From Bacillota bacterium (GTDB lineage: Bacteria; Bacillota; Clostridia; Tissierellales; Gottschalkiaceae), in contig JAEZUY010000021.1 of NCBI GenBank assembly GCA_023420895.1, forward strand, positions 1 to 64,000: DNA of 64,000 nt, read 5' to 3'. The translations under genes were made by a program, and so were the position numbers. The notes under the pieces were generated by a model, which did not search any database, was not told the DNA's origin, and saw only the letters and a program-made list of their open reading frames with translations. This document shows, piece by piece, positions 24,610-34,053 of the stretch; position 1 is the stretch's first letter; each line of letters opens with the position of its first letter.

Positions 24610-25536
24610 TTACTGCTGTGACTGACTGTTTTCATCAGGAACTTCGATGAGAAGTTCATCTACTGACGAAATAAGATATTTCACATAATTAGTTCTCTCG
24701 TCATAAACTCTCTCTGCAAACTTAAGAACTGAATTCATGAATTTTTCTGCATCGAAAGAATCGCTGTCACTCAGATACTCTACTATTCCATCTACTCTGT
24801 CGTCTTCTAAATCATATATGAATTTTATTTCTCTTACAGATTCGTTGGCTCTTGCAGCGGCTTCAAATGTGCTGACTGGAGTTCCTTCCGGTATCTTTGA
24901 GAATATATCTTTATATATTATCTTGTGTTTTCCGCTGTTGGAAAAAACGGCTTCGATTTCCTGCACATTCTCTTCTCTGTTCACAAGCTTGAATCTCACT
25001 GTAACACCGTTCTTGCTCTTTCTGTCAGTGCTGAAATAATCAATATCTCTGAGATACTGACTGAAACTTTCAGAAATCTTCTCTGCACAGCCTGTCTTCA
25101 CTTCTGAAATCATTGCATTCAAATCGAGTTTCTTTGAAAAATGCTCATTTATATAGTCTATTGTCGAGTAATTTTCCACATATTCAGTTATTCTTTTTCT
25201 GTTTTCAAATATATCTTCTGGTTTCATTTCATATTTTTCCGCTTTCAGTCTGTTCACTGAAAACATTATTTTCGAATCTTCTGAAACTGTAAACTTAATA
25301 TCTTCAACTTCCTTATTCTTCTCATTAAGGAATACGAGAAGGTCTATCTTCTTGTAAAACGGAACCGTTCCTGTAAGTCCAGCCACTATAGTCGATATAT
25401 TTGAACCGCCGTCGGATATTATATCGAGAACTGAAATATTCTTTCCTCTTTCACTTTTATCCTCAGTTACGGCTATATCTCCTTCTGTCTTGAATTCAAT
25501 TCCTCTGTCTTTTAGATATTCTAAATATTTTTCCAT
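24610..25536 (-). CDS. Hypothetical protein, 308 aa
   Basis: I do not recognise a family. The protein is soluble, acidic and mixed alpha/beta, with no signal peptide; it ends in a Gln/Ser tail (ENSQSQQ). Segments such as GGSNISTIVAGLTGTVPFY and YKDIFSKIPEGTPVSTFEAAARANES have no motif I can assign. The ATG at 25536 is chosen for the AGAGGTGGA just upstream. A longer open frame reaches 25623 but lacks a ribosome site. It is divergent from the unknown gene at 25683 across a short shared promoter region. Confidence 0.78.
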   Translation of the reverse strand: MEKYLEYLKDRGIEFKTEGDIAVTEDKSERGKNISVLDIISDGGSNISTIVAGLTGTVPFYKKIDLLVFLNEKNKEVEDIKFTVSEDSKIMFSVNRLKAEKYEMKPEDIFENRKRITEYVENYSTIDYINEHFSKKLDLNAMISEVKTGCAEKISESFSQYLRDIDYFSTDRKSKNGVTVRFKLVNREENVQEIEAVFSNSGKHKIIYKDIFSKIPEGTPVSTFEAAARANESVREIKFIYDLEDDRVDGIVEYLSDSDSFDAEKFMNSVLKFAERVYDERTNYVKYLISSVDELLIEVPDENSQSQQ

Positions 25537-25575
25537 ATTCCACCTCTCATAAAACTGTGTTTTTCTAATATCTCT

Positions 25576-25635
25576 ATTATAGCAGATTGAAATGAGATTT
25601 TTATATGTGCAAATAATAATCATTAACGTTATAAT
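25576..25635. promoter_or_regulatory. Divergent promoter region with AATAATAATCATT box
   Basis: TATAAT on the minus strand (25576-25581) serves the gene ending at 24610, and TATAAT on the plus strand (25630-25635) serves the gene at 25683. Between them AATAATAATCATT (25612-25624) is identical to a 13-mer upstream of zinT (53020-53032, opposite strand). It resembles part of a Fur-family box. Confidence 0.4.
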
Positions 25636-25682
25636 ATCATTAAAGGTGATAAGGATTATTAATTTTAATTGAGGTGATTATC

Positions 25683-26579
25683 TTGATATGTTCTATAGAT
25701 TTTGCTAAAAAAGCTTTTAATAAATTTACAAACGGAAATTTCATATCGAAAGCCAGAGAAAACAATGAACAGGCTCTTTCGATTGCAGAAATAACAGACA
25801 ATCTTCACTGGGTTGCAATACATAATCTTGAAAAAAACAGAAAGATAGCAAAAAGAAAAATAAGAGCAGTAGAAAAATACAGAAAAGAATTCATAAAAAG
25901 AGACTTGAGCACTTTTATAGAGCTTTCGGAATCCGTATCGGGCTACAGCTGCAACAGAAAGAGATATATTAAAGAAATAAAGGATATAAAGAAGCAGTCT
26001 GTAATAGGAGACAGTAAAACTCCGCTCTCAATATGGTTTCAGGCTCCTTCTCTTTTGGAACTGAAACTGAACGAACTGGAGGAACCTTTTGCAATAAGCG
26101 GCGTAGAGATAGGAGATGCTCTAAACGTAAGACCTTTCAGTCTGGAACTCGTATCTGAAAAAAATCTGAATAAATCGATAAAAAGATATGAACAGTCAAA
26201 AAAATCGATACACAGACTCAGAGTGCTGAACGAAACTATGCTCGACTATCAGAGAAACTGTCTCATAGCAGTGAAATATTATGATAAGCTCATGAAAAAA
26301 TACAGAAAAAATCTTGCTGAATTCAAAGCTATAATCGAAAAAAGAGTGACATCTGAAAACTGCGCATATAAAAAAACGTTCAGAGACAGATTTGCAGGCA
26401 TATTTTCAGACAGAAAAAAATGCAGCTATCTGAAACTGAGTTCTGATGAGCAGAAAGTCTTAGACAGACTCGTAATGCTAACAGATCTGATTCTGGAATC
26501 TTTCAGAATGCCTGTAGTTTTCGATGACGGCTGTGTAAATGTGAAACTGAAAAAACAGCTTGAAAAACTCACAAATTAA
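25683..26579 (+). CDS. Basic helical hypothetical protein, 298 aa
   Basis: I do not recognise this protein. It is very rich in Lys, Arg and Glu and looks almost entirely helical or coiled coil (NLEKNRKIAKRKIRAVEKYR, KRYIKEIKDIKKQ). It has scattered cysteines and a hydrophobic patch (TPLSIWFQAPSLLELKL) but no membrane segment. The TTG start at 25683 follows GAGGTG by six bases. It is divergent from an unknown gene with which it may share control, and converges on the FUSC gene. Confidence 0.75.
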   Translation: MICSIDFAKKAFNKFTNGNFISKARENNEQALSIAEITDNLHWVAIHNLEKNRKIAKRKIRAVEKYRKEFIKRDLSTFIELSESVSGYSCNRKRYIKEIKDIKKQSVIGDSKTPLSIWFQAPSLLELKLNELEEPFAISGVEIGDALNVRPFSLELVSEKNLNKSIKRYEQSKKSIHRLRVLNETMLDYQRNCLIAVKYYDKLMKKYRKNLAEFKAIIEKRVTSENCAYKKTFRDRFAGIFSDRKKCSYLKLSSDEQKVLDRLVMLTDLILESFRMPVVFDDGCVNVKLKKQLEKLTN

Positions 26580-26612
26580 ATTTATTGTTTAAAACTGATT
26601 ATATAAACTGAA

Positions 26613-26651
26613 AGCGGAAGCTTAAGATAATATCAATCTTAAGCTTCCGCT
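26613..26651. terminator. Bidirectional terminator, 16-bp perfect stem
   Basis: The arms 26613-26628 and 26636-26651 are perfectly complementary (AGCGGAAGCTTAAGAT). CTGTTTTTA follows on the plus strand. It separates convergent genes. Confidence 0.88.
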
Positions 26652-26661
26652 CTGTTTTTAA

Positions 26662-28569
26662 CTATGTCAATTCTAAAGCGCTCTGTTCTACCATTATGTC
26701 CTTGAATCTTTCCGATATGGAATCTGCCTCTTCAGATATCTTCTTAAGGGTATTTTCAGATTCTTTCGGATTTTTTTCAACTTCATATATAAATCTGTCT
26801 AAAAGAGCTTTTATATTTTTGAAATCAGGTTCTTCTCTGTCTTCTCTGTCTATCGAAGTGAAAAGAAAATACATCTTTTCAAGAGAAAAAACTGTGTCTG
26901 AAAGTCTGCTGTAAACTCTTGTAAATAATTTTTTTCTTTCTTCATTCTTTATTTCCTTTATGAAATTCTTCATAGAGCGCATTATATAGTGAGTCTGCAT
27001 TGAATCGTATATTATCTTCATTCCCATTATTTTTCTCTCTTCAAAATCAACTCCGGTTCTGAATGCATTCTCGAGCTGATGACTCGAAATCAGCCCTATA
27101 TTTTTATAATTGTTCACATAAACGCCTATGCTGTCTTTTGGAAGAAAGAATCTGTTGGCAAACATAGCCACAGCACTTGCAAGAACTATATAGAAGAGCT
27201 TCAGTTCTACCGCAGTTCCCACTCCAAGAGATATTGCGGCAAGAGAAGTTCCGAACAGTGTCGACCACATATATCTAGTCCACTTATCTATAGGGGATGC
27301 ATAGAAGAAAAGACTGCTTATGAAGAATACTGCAAAGCAGACTTCAGTGCTGCCGTTAATCGAAAGAATAATTGTGAGCGGAATACTTCCTGCAAAAGTG
27401 CCGAGAAGTCTCTGTTTAGCAAAAGTTCTGCTTTCTTCGTAAAGCGGCTTTACCAGGAATACAGCATTTATAGGCAGCCAGTATGAATACTGAATCGGAA
27501 TGAAGAACGAAGCTGTCATCGTAACTGCTGTAACAGCAGAAAGTCTCAGCGCAAATGCCAGTCTGAACTCATTCATCTCATAGTAGAGTTTCCATCCGTA
27601 GTTCTTTATAAAATCTTTTGTGAGAACATAGTTTGATTTCACATGAGACATGATGAGATCTTTCAGCTTTGTATCTTCTGATATTATCCTGGTCAGAAAA
27701 ATCACTATGCCCCCAAAATTTTTCTTTAAAAACTCGTCTCCTATTTTAGTTTCTTCAATCATATTTTCTGCTATTTCAAGAGCTTCCTCATTTTTTCTCT
27801 CTTTCAGCAGTTTTTCTATCTTATCCAGCTCTTCAATCTTTTCTTTTATGAATAATCTGTGCGCATCTATTTCTCTAGTGCTCAGTACCTTATGGAATAG
27901 AAGAAGTCTCTTCATTATCATAATCATATAGTATTCGGATATATTTTTCTTTTTAAGTTTCGACGGAAAGACTGTCGACTTGTGAAGGCTGTCATAAAGA
28001 TTAGATATCAGTCCTTCCATTCTGTCTGTAAGTTCAAAATTCACCTTTCCGTCTAAAAGCGCCTGAAGATATTCTTTCATGAGATCAATTCCCTGAAATA
28101 TCAGACTTTTTTCTTCAGACTGCACAGGTTTCACTTTGCTTTTTATAAAAAACAGCACGAACATTATTAAATAAAAAAAACATAGCAGTACCATGAGCAT
28201 TGGGATTTCATCCCATTTTAAAGGTCTGAGCTGAAGAAAGACGAACTCTATAAAATACAGCATATATCCTGTGGGTGCAGAATGACTGAAAAATATGTAT
28301 GCTATAAGAAACACTATTATCAGATTCATAAAAAACGACAGCCCGGCATTATGACTTGCTGTTATAGACAGAAACATTATCAGAATCTGCATCAGTATAT
28401 CTTTTATGTAGGTTCCGACTTCCAGTCTTGCATTAGATCTTATCATGTAGAATATTGTCATATAGAAACCCATTATCGCATACTGGGTTCCGAAAAGCTT
28501 CAGGATTCCCAGAAATGATATCCACATAATGAGCACTGCTGGAAACACTGCTTTCATTCTTTTAAGCAT
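26662..28569 (-). CDS. FUSC-family membrane protein
   Basis: The 635-residue product has the duplicated layout of the FUSC (fusaric-acid-resistance/aromatic acid exporter) family. There is one block of about five or six membrane segments (residues about 10-165), a long cytoplasmic helical region (170-330), a second membrane block (about 340-475) with YWLPINAVFLVKPLYEESRTFAKQRLLGTFAGSI, and a cytoplasmic C-terminus. The second-block motif is the most diagnostic. Family members export aromatic acids or similar compounds; the substrate here is unknown. GGAGGAGATAG precedes the ATG. It stands alone, with terminators near both ends. Confidence 0.85.
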   Translation of the reverse strand: MLKRMKAVFPAVLIMWISFLGILKLFGTQYAIMGFYMTIFYMIRSNARLEVGTYIKDILMQILIMFLSITASHNAGLSFFMNLIIVFLIAYIFFSHSAPTGYMLYFIEFVFLQLRPLKWDEIPMLMVLLCFFYLIMFVLFFIKSKVKPVQSEEKSLIFQGIDLMKEYLQALLDGKVNFELTDRMEGLISNLYDSLHKSTVFPSKLKKKNISEYYMIMIMKRLLLFHKVLSTREIDAHRLFIKEKIEELDKIEKLLKERKNEEALEIAENMIEETKIGDEFLKKNFGGIVIFLTRIISEDTKLKDLIMSHVKSNYVLTKDFIKNYGWKLYYEMNEFRLAFALRLSAVTAVTMTASFFIPIQYSYWLPINAVFLVKPLYEESRTFAKQRLLGTFAGSIPLTIILSINGSTEVCFAVFFISSLFFYASPIDKWTRYMWSTLFGTSLAAISLGVGTAVELKLFYIVLASAVAMFANRFFLPKDSIGVYVNNYKNIGLISSHQLENAFRTGVDFEERKIMGMKIIYDSMQTHYIMRSMKNFIKEIKNEERKKLFTRVYSRLSDTVFSLEKMYFLFTSIDREDREEPDFKNIKALLDRFIYEVEKNPKESENTLKKISEEADSISERFKDIMVEQSALELT

Positions 28570-28608
28570 TCTATCTCCTCCTCTCCTAGTTTTTCTTTAA
28601 AGACAAAA

Positions 28609-28636
28609 AAACTGTCAGAATATATTCTGACAGTTT
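28609..28636 (-). terminator. Terminator after pgsA
   Basis: A perfect 28-bp palindrome (AAACTGTCAGAATA and its complement) is followed on the minus strand by TTTTTGTCTTT. It closes the unit containing ftsK, rimO and pgsA. Confidence 0.88.
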
Positions 28637-28649
28637 CTCTTTAAATCTG

Positions 28650-29195
28650 TTAAGACACATCGCTGAAAAGCTGTCTGTTCTTATAATAATAGTCGAATCC
28701 CGATATAACTGTAAATATCGTCGCAAGATACATGATTATCATATCCATGCGGATATTCAAATAGCTGAATGGGAAATTGTGAAGCAGTATGAGTATTATA
28801 CCTGTCATCTGAGTTATTGTCTTTATCTTTCCCCATTTGCTTGCCGCAATAGTTATATTTTCTGATGCTCCGAGTATTCTTATACCCGTCACTATAAATT
28901 CTCTCGCTATTATCACGAACGCCATCCAGCCTGGAATATTCCCGGATTCCACAAAACACACAAGGGCCGCGACTACGAGCAGCTTGTCTGCCAGAGGATC
29001 CATGAATTTTCCAAATTTAGTTATCTGATTTCTGCTTCTTGCGATATAGCCGTCTAAAGTGTCCGTAAGGGATGCCAGAACGAATATCACAAGCGCTATT
29101 ATATCATGATAGGGTATTTTCTCTACAAGAAGAAATACCATAAATACAGGAACCAGCAGAACCCTTAAAAGTGTAAGTCTATTTGCCAGATTCAT
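28650..29195 (-). CDS. pgsA: CDP-diacylglycerol-glycerol-3-phosphate 3-phosphatidyltransferase
   Basis: PgsA makes phosphatidylglycerol-phosphate in the membrane. The CDP-alcohol phosphotransferase motif is complete: TDTLDGYIARSRNQITKFG and then KFMDPLADK. The N-terminus NLANRLTLLRVLLVP is typical. The ATG at 29195, after AGGAGATG, overlaps the end of rimO by 17 bases. The ftsK-rimO-pgsA order is conserved in Firmicutes, although cinA and recA do not follow here. Confidence 0.95.
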   Translation of the reverse strand: MNLANRLTLLRVLLVPVFMVFLLVEKIPYHDIIALVIFVLASLTDTLDGYIARSRNQITKFGKFMDPLADKLLVVAALVCFVESGNIPGWMAFVIIAREFIVTGIRILGASENITIAASKWGKIKTITQMTGIILILLHNFPFSYLNIRMDMIIMYLATIFTVISGFDYYYKNRQLFSDVS

Positions 29196-30516
29196 CTTCC
29201 ACATCTCCTATTAAATCATACTCTAACGCATCTTTTATTTTTACTTTCACAAAATTTCCTATCTCAAGTTCATTCATAGAGTCGACATAGACTATACCGT
29301 CTATTTCAGGACTGTCCATATAAGTTCTTCCTATATAAAGCCCGTCTTCAACATATTCTTCTATCAGAACATCATAAGTTTTCCCTATGGATTCAGCTGA
29401 AAGCTCTCTCGAAATCTCTTCCTGCTCTTTCATGATTTCAATCTGTCTCTGTTCTTTGATTTCATCATCCAGATGGCCAGGAAGCCTGTCAGCAGGAGTG
29501 TCTTCTTCTCTCGAATAAGTGAAAACTCCCAGTCTGTTGAATCTAGTTTCTATAACGTATTCTCTCAGCTCTTCAAAATCTTCTTCAGTCTCTCCGGGGA
29601 ATCCCACTATAAGCGTAGTTCTTATAGCAATATCCGGTATTTCCTTTCTGAGTTTCTTTATGAGAGCAGTTATTGAAGCTTTGTCAGTATCTCTGTTCAT
29701 AAGCTTCAGAATTCTGTCCGATATATGCTGAATCGGTATATCTACATAATGAACGACCTTTTCATTTCTCTTCATAGCCGCTATCAGTTCGTCTGTGAAA
29801 GTCTCTGGATAGATATATAATATTCTTACCCATTTTAGCCCCTCAATTTCATTCAGTCTGTCTAAAAGTTCAGGAAGCTTGAACTCCCCGTATATATCTA
29901 TTCCGTACTTGCTCGTATCCTGTGCTATCAGTATTATCTCTTTAGTTCCGTTTTCAGCAAGATTTTCAGCTTCCTCTATTACAGATTCCATAGTTCTGCT
30001 TCTGTATTTTCCTCTCAGCTTCGGAATTATACAGTAAGTGCAGTGGTTGTCGCAGCCTTCTGAAATCTTTATATAGGAAGTGTATCCCGGAGTAGTCACA
30101 GTTCTATCTATATTCTCCTGATAGTCTGTATTTATATCTCCGAACTGCGCGACTCTCTCTCCTTCAAGAGCTTTTTCAACAATTTCCGCTATTTCTTCTA
30201 TATTTCCAGTTCCTAAAATCGCATCGACTTCAGGAAGCTCATTCAGTATCTCTTCTCTGTATCTTTCAGTAAGACATCCTGCAACTATAATGCATTTGCA
30301 TCTTCCTGAATTCTTGAATTCTGCAACCTCAAGTATCGTGTTTATCGATTCTTCTTTTGCTTTGTCTATAAAACCGCATGTATTGACTATTATTATATCG
30401 GCTTCTTCACAGTTTTCAGTCACTTCGTATTCCTTGTCTTTGAGAATACCCATCATCAGTTCCGAATCTATGAGATTTTTAGAACATCCGAGTGACACCA
30501 TTGATATTTTATACAT
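29179..30516 (-). CDS. rimO: Ribosomal protein S12 methylthiotransferase
   Basis: RimO is a radical SAM enzyme that adds a methylthio group to an Asp of ribosomal protein S12. The N-terminal methylthiotransferase domain has MVSLGCSKNLIDSELMMG with the first cluster Cys. SEGCDNHCTYCIIPKLRGKY is the radical SAM CxxxCxxC site. A TRAM-like domain ends the protein (EYVEDGLYIGRTYMDSPEIDG). The CSKNLID and PEIDG motifs distinguish it from MiaB. Length (445 aa) is typical. It follows ftsK by 18 bases. Confidence 0.95.
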   Translation of the reverse strand: MYKISMVSLGCSKNLIDSELMMGILKDKEYEVTENCEEADIIIVNTCGFIDKAKEESINTILEVAEFKNSGRCKCIIVAGCLTERYREEILNELPEVDAILGTGNIEEIAEIVEKALEGERVAQFGDINTDYQENIDRTVTTPGYTSYIKISEGCDNHCTYCIIPKLRGKYRSRTMESVIEEAENLAENGTKEIILIAQDTSKYGIDIYGEFKLPELLDRLNEIEGLKWVRILYIYPETFTDELIAAMKRNEKVVHYVDIPIQHISDRILKLMNRDTDKASITALIKKLRKEIPDIAIRTTLIVGFPGETEEDFEELREYVIETRFNRLGVFTYSREEDTPADRLPGHLDDEIKEQRQIEIMKEQEEISRELSAESIGKTYDVLIEEYVEDGLYIGRTYMDSPEIDGIVYVDSMNELEIGNFVKVKIKDALEYDLIGDVEDESGK

Positions 30517-30534
30517 AAATTATCCCCTTTCAGA

Positions 30535-33078
30535 TTAAGAATCGGCTCCGTCTATATCTTCTCTTGAAAGAAGAACTTTTCTTCCTCTGTTGCCTTCAGG
30601 CGGCCCGACTATTCCTCTTTCTTCCATCTGATCTATGATTCTGGCAGCTCTTGCATAGCCTACCCTCAGTCTTCTCTGAAGGAATGATGTGGATGCCTGC
30701 TGCTCGTCTATCACTATATCTATTGCTTCAGGAAGCAGCTCGTCGCAGTCTTCCTGAGAAAATTCAAATTTCTTTTCTATATCTTCCATTATTTCTTCTT
30801 CATATTCAGCTTCATTTCTGCTTTTAAGAAACTCTACAAGTCTTTCGACCTCGCTGTCGTCTATGAAAGCTCCCTGTATTCTCTGAGGTTTGCTCATTCC
30901 CTGAGGGAAGAACAGCATATCTCCTCTTCCGAGAAGCTTTTCAGCTCCGGCCATATCGAGTATAGTCCTTGAGTCTGTCTGAGACGAAACTGCAAATGAT
31001 ATTCTTGAAGGTATATTCGCCTTTATAGTTCCTGTTATTACATCGACTGAAGGTCTCTGAGTCGCTATTATAAGGTGAATTCCTGCAGCTCTCGCCATCT
31101 GGGCTATCCTGCATATGAGCTCTTCGACTTCATTCGACGCCGCCGTCATCATCAGGTCTGAAAGCTCATCAATTATCATGACTATTTTAGGAAGCTTATT
31201 GTCTTTCTCTTTTTTATTATATCCTTTTATATCTCTTACTCCCGCATTTGCAAACATTTCGTATCTTCTGTTCATCTCTGTAACTGCCCAGTTTAATGCT
31301 CCTGCCGCTTTATTCGGGTTCGTCACAACCGGAATGTACAGATGCGGTATCCCGTTGTATATGCTGAGCTCTACCACCTTAGGGTCGACTAGAATCAGCT
31401 TCACATCGTCCGGACTCGATTTATAGACAATACTCGTTATTATAGTGTTTATGCACACACTCTTTCCGGATCCTGTCGCTCCTGCTATCAGCATATGGGG
31501 CATCTTCTCGATATCTGCTATTACGGGTTCTCCTTCAACATCTTTACCTAAAGCTATGGGAACGTCTCCTTTGAAATTCTGGAAACTTTCGCTCTCTATC
31601 ATCTGTCTTATTCTGACACTCGTTCTGTGCTTATTGGGAATTTCTATCCCTATAGCTGATTTTCCCGGTATCGGAGCTTCTATTCTTATATCTGAAGATG
31701 CGAGGCTCAGAGCCAGGTCGTTCGAAAGATTCAGGATTCTGCTCACCTTTATTCCGGGAGCTATCTGTATCTCGTATTTAGTGATTGAAGGACCTATGTT
31801 GACGCTGTTCACTCTCGCCTCTATTCCAAAATTGGAAAGAGTCTCTATCAGCTTGTCAGCATTTTTCACCACATACTCTTCATCGTCAGCTTCAAGATCT
31901 ATTTCATCGCTTAGCAGATTCACCGGCGGAATTTCATAAGGTTTCTTTTTCAGAATAGGTACTATTTTACTAGAATTCTTTTCAGAGTCTTCACTTCCGG
32001 AAGCTGAAACAAACTCAAATTCATCTGCAGTTTCAATTTCTTCTTCAGCTTCTTTTTCAGCTTCTTTTTCTTTCCTGAAGTTTTCTCTTTTCTCTGAAAA
32101 ATCAGCTCTTATCACAGAACCTTCTGAACTCTCTTCATCATCTGAAGCTATTTCAAATTCAAACCTTTCGGGTTTCAGAACTTCTTCTTCCTTTTCGGCT
32201 TTTTCAGCTTCTCTTCTGTTTCTGAGTCTTTCAGCGCCTTCGCTTCTGCCCTTTCTGAGACCCTTTATTACAGGTTTCTGTCTCTTTTCTTCTCTTTCTT
32301 TTCTGAGTTTCTCTTTCCTTTCTTCTTCAGCTTCTTTTTCTCTTCTTATTTTTTCAGCTTCTTCCTGTTCTCTTTTAAGCTCCTTGAGCTTTTTCTTTCT
32401 TTCGAGATCTCTTATCTCTTTTTTCACTTTCAAAGTCTGACCGGCAGACTGAAACTTCTCTGACAAGAAATTTCCCGCTTTCGCGAAAAGTTCAGGAATG
32501 CGTCTTGCGGCTTCAGCAAGACTCCTGAAAAGATCGATAAGACTTCTGTTTCCTATAACGACTATGGCAACTGCTATAACAGCAAGAGATATTATAATCG
32601 TCGCATCTTTTCCAAACAGCTTCATCAGGAAATAAGAAAAAAGTCCTCCGGCGACTCCTCCTCCGAATCCCGTTCTGCCTATATCTGAAACGTATTTCAT
32701 CTTATCTGAAAAACTCATATTCACATCCGTTCCGGCCGCAAGAGTCACATCGAGAATAACTAGAATAGCTATAAATATGAACACTGCCGCCGTCATATTC
32801 CTCTTATAATGTTCTCTGTCAAAATAATAGAGGAAAATGAAGCCGAATATGGAAACAGGAAGGATGAAAGCTCCCATGCCGAACACAGTCTGCATTGCAT
32901 TTCTAAGATATACGAGAATGATTCCGTCCGAGTCAAGATACAGACTCAGTATCATTATAAATCCTATGAAAAAAGCCGCAATGAGATGAGAGACGGGTAT
33001 TCCCGTATCCTGCTTTTTAGCAGCTGAAGAGCTGCCGCTCTTTCTTACGGCTTTAGATTTCGTCCTGCTTTTAGCCAT
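30535..33078 (-). CDS. ftsK: DNA translocase FtsK/SpoIIIE
   Basis: This 847-residue septal DNA pump clears chromosomes from the closing septum. About five membrane segments lie in residues 28-185. A charged Glu/Arg/Lys linker (about 225-360) leads to the motor: IGPSITKYEIQIAPGIKVSRI, Walker A GATGSGKSVCIN near residue 533, Walker B IVMIIDELSDLMM and ATQRPSVDVITG. The C-terminal gamma domain that reads DNA polarity motifs is present (RLRVGYARAARIIDQMEERG). It precedes rimO and pgsA in one unit. Confidence 0.96.
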   Translation of the reverse strand: MAKSRTKSKAVRKSGSSSAAKKQDTGIPVSHLIAAFFIGFIMILSLYLDSDGIILVYLRNAMQTVFGMGAFILPVSIFGFIFLYYFDREHYKRNMTAAVFIFIAILVILDVTLAAGTDVNMSFSDKMKYVSDIGRTGFGGGVAGGLFSYFLMKLFGKDATIIISLAVIAVAIVVIGNRSLIDLFRSLAEAARRIPELFAKAGNFLSEKFQSAGQTLKVKKEIRDLERKKKLKELKREQEEAEKIRREKEAEEERKEKLRKEREEKRQKPVIKGLRKGRSEGAERLRNRREAEKAEKEEEVLKPERFEFEIASDDEESSEGSVIRADFSEKRENFRKEKEAEKEAEEEIETADEFEFVSASGSEDSEKNSSKIVPILKKKPYEIPPVNLLSDEIDLEADDEEYVVKNADKLIETLSNFGIEARVNSVNIGPSITKYEIQIAPGIKVSRILNLSNDLALSLASSDIRIEAPIPGKSAIGIEIPNKHRTSVRIRQMIESESFQNFKGDVPIALGKDVEGEPVIADIEKMPHMLIAGATGSGKSVCINTIITSIVYKSSPDDVKLILVDPKVVELSIYNGIPHLYIPVVTNPNKAAGALNWAVTEMNRRYEMFANAGVRDIKGYNKKEKDNKLPKIVMIIDELSDLMMTAASNEVEELICRIAQMARAAGIHLIIATQRPSVDVITGTIKANIPSRISFAVSSQTDSRTILDMAGAEKLLGRGDMLFFPQGMSKPQRIQGAFIDDSEVERLVEFLKSRNEAEYEEEIMEDIEKKFEFSQEDCDELLPEAIDIVIDEQQASTSFLQRRLRVGYARAARIIDQMEERGIVGPPEGNRGRKVLLSREDIDGADS

Positions 33079-33114
33079 TTCCTCATCCTTTCAGTTTTAA
33101 TACTTGTATTGAAA

Positions 33115-34020
33115 TTAATTGTTTCCCACACTCATCTGCGGAGGTCTCTCCACATATCCTTCCTCTTCTTCAGCTGTGTCTTCAGTGCTTTCTTCTGAAG
33201 AGCTCTCTTCTTCTGAACTGTTTTCTGAATTCTCAGAGCTGCTCTCTCTGTCTCTGCTTTCACTTGAATCGGAAGTTTCTGAGCTGTTTTCATTTTCAGC
33301 GCTTTCTGTCTCAGTATCTTTAGACGTGTCTTCAGAACTGTCTTCATCAGATTTTTCTGTTCCTTCAGTTTTCTCTGATTCTTCATCTTTTTTCTCATCT
33401 TTTTCAGAGTCTTTCACTTTTTCATCCATATACTTCACATTGTTAGTCACGTCTCTAAGTGTAAGAGGTTCAGAAATATCGAAAGTTCCCATGAATTTAT
33501 CTGTATTTTCTCCGTCGACCTGCACTCTGACTTTTTCAACTCCTTCGAGAGTCGTCATAGTGAGGACGAGTGAATCGAGTATCAGACTTTCCTGAGCAGG
33601 ATCTTCCTTGATTCCCTTGCTTTTAAAATCCACATATACTGTATCGCCTTTTTTATAGGCGCTGTTCACTGTCATCGAAGACGGAATCGGCTTATTATAT
33701 GAAGATTTCGTCTTTCCGTCGTCTCTCAGTGCATCCATGAGAAGCTCAATTGTAGATTTTCCGTTCGAATTGCTTAAAGTCACATGTCTCTCTTCAAGAG
33801 AAGTATTCGTATCGTCGGGCACGAATATTATCAGATCCTGAGTTTTTATATCTTTTTCTTCTTTAGCAGTCTCTTTTTTCACTGTTTTCGTGACCTCTTC
33901 ATTAGTCACTAAATCTTCTTCTCCAGTATCTCTGTCCATAAACTTGAAAATACCGAATATTGCAGCTATCAGAATGATTCCTGCAATGTACTTCTTATAT
34001 CTTCTCATCTTTCTTATCAT
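33115..34020 (-). CDS. Membrane-anchored GerMN-domain protein, 301 aa
   Basis: A basic N-terminus and one membrane segment (residues 11-27) anchor a GerMN domain (about 62-165): TQDLIIFVPDDTN, STIELLMDALRDDG, KGDTVYVDFKSKG, QESLILDSLVLTMTTLEGV. GerMN domains occur in the germination and sporulation lipoprotein GerM and other surface proteins. After about 185 comes a roughly 100-residue tail made almost only of Ser, Glu, Asp, Thr and Lys, which could reach through the wall. The start overlaps no neighbour and has GAAAGGGTGA upstream. It follows the RluA-type gene. Confidence 0.82.
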   Translation of the reverse strand: MIRKMRRYKKYIAGIILIAAIFGIFKFMDRDTGEEDLVTNEEVTKTVKKETAKEEKDIKTQDLIIFVPDDTNTSLEERHVTLSNSNGKSTIELLMDALRDDGKTKSSYNKPIPSSMTVNSAYKKGDTVYVDFKSKGIKEDPAQESLILDSLVLTMTTLEGVEKVRVQVDGENTDKFMGTFDISEPLTLRDVTNNVKYMDEKVKDSEKDEKKDEESEKTEGTEKSDEDSSEDTSKDTETESAENENSSETSDSSESRDRESSSENSENSSEEESSSEESTEDTAEEEEGYVERPPQMSVGNN

Positions 34021-34053
34021 AGAATCACCCTTTCGGATTTTATTTCTCCATCC

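Noticed and set aside
33119..33595. Plus-strand open frame of 158 codons, very rich in Ser
   Set aside because: It is the complement of the Ser/Glu/Asp repeat tail of the GerMN gene and has no ribosome site; a low-complexity shadow.
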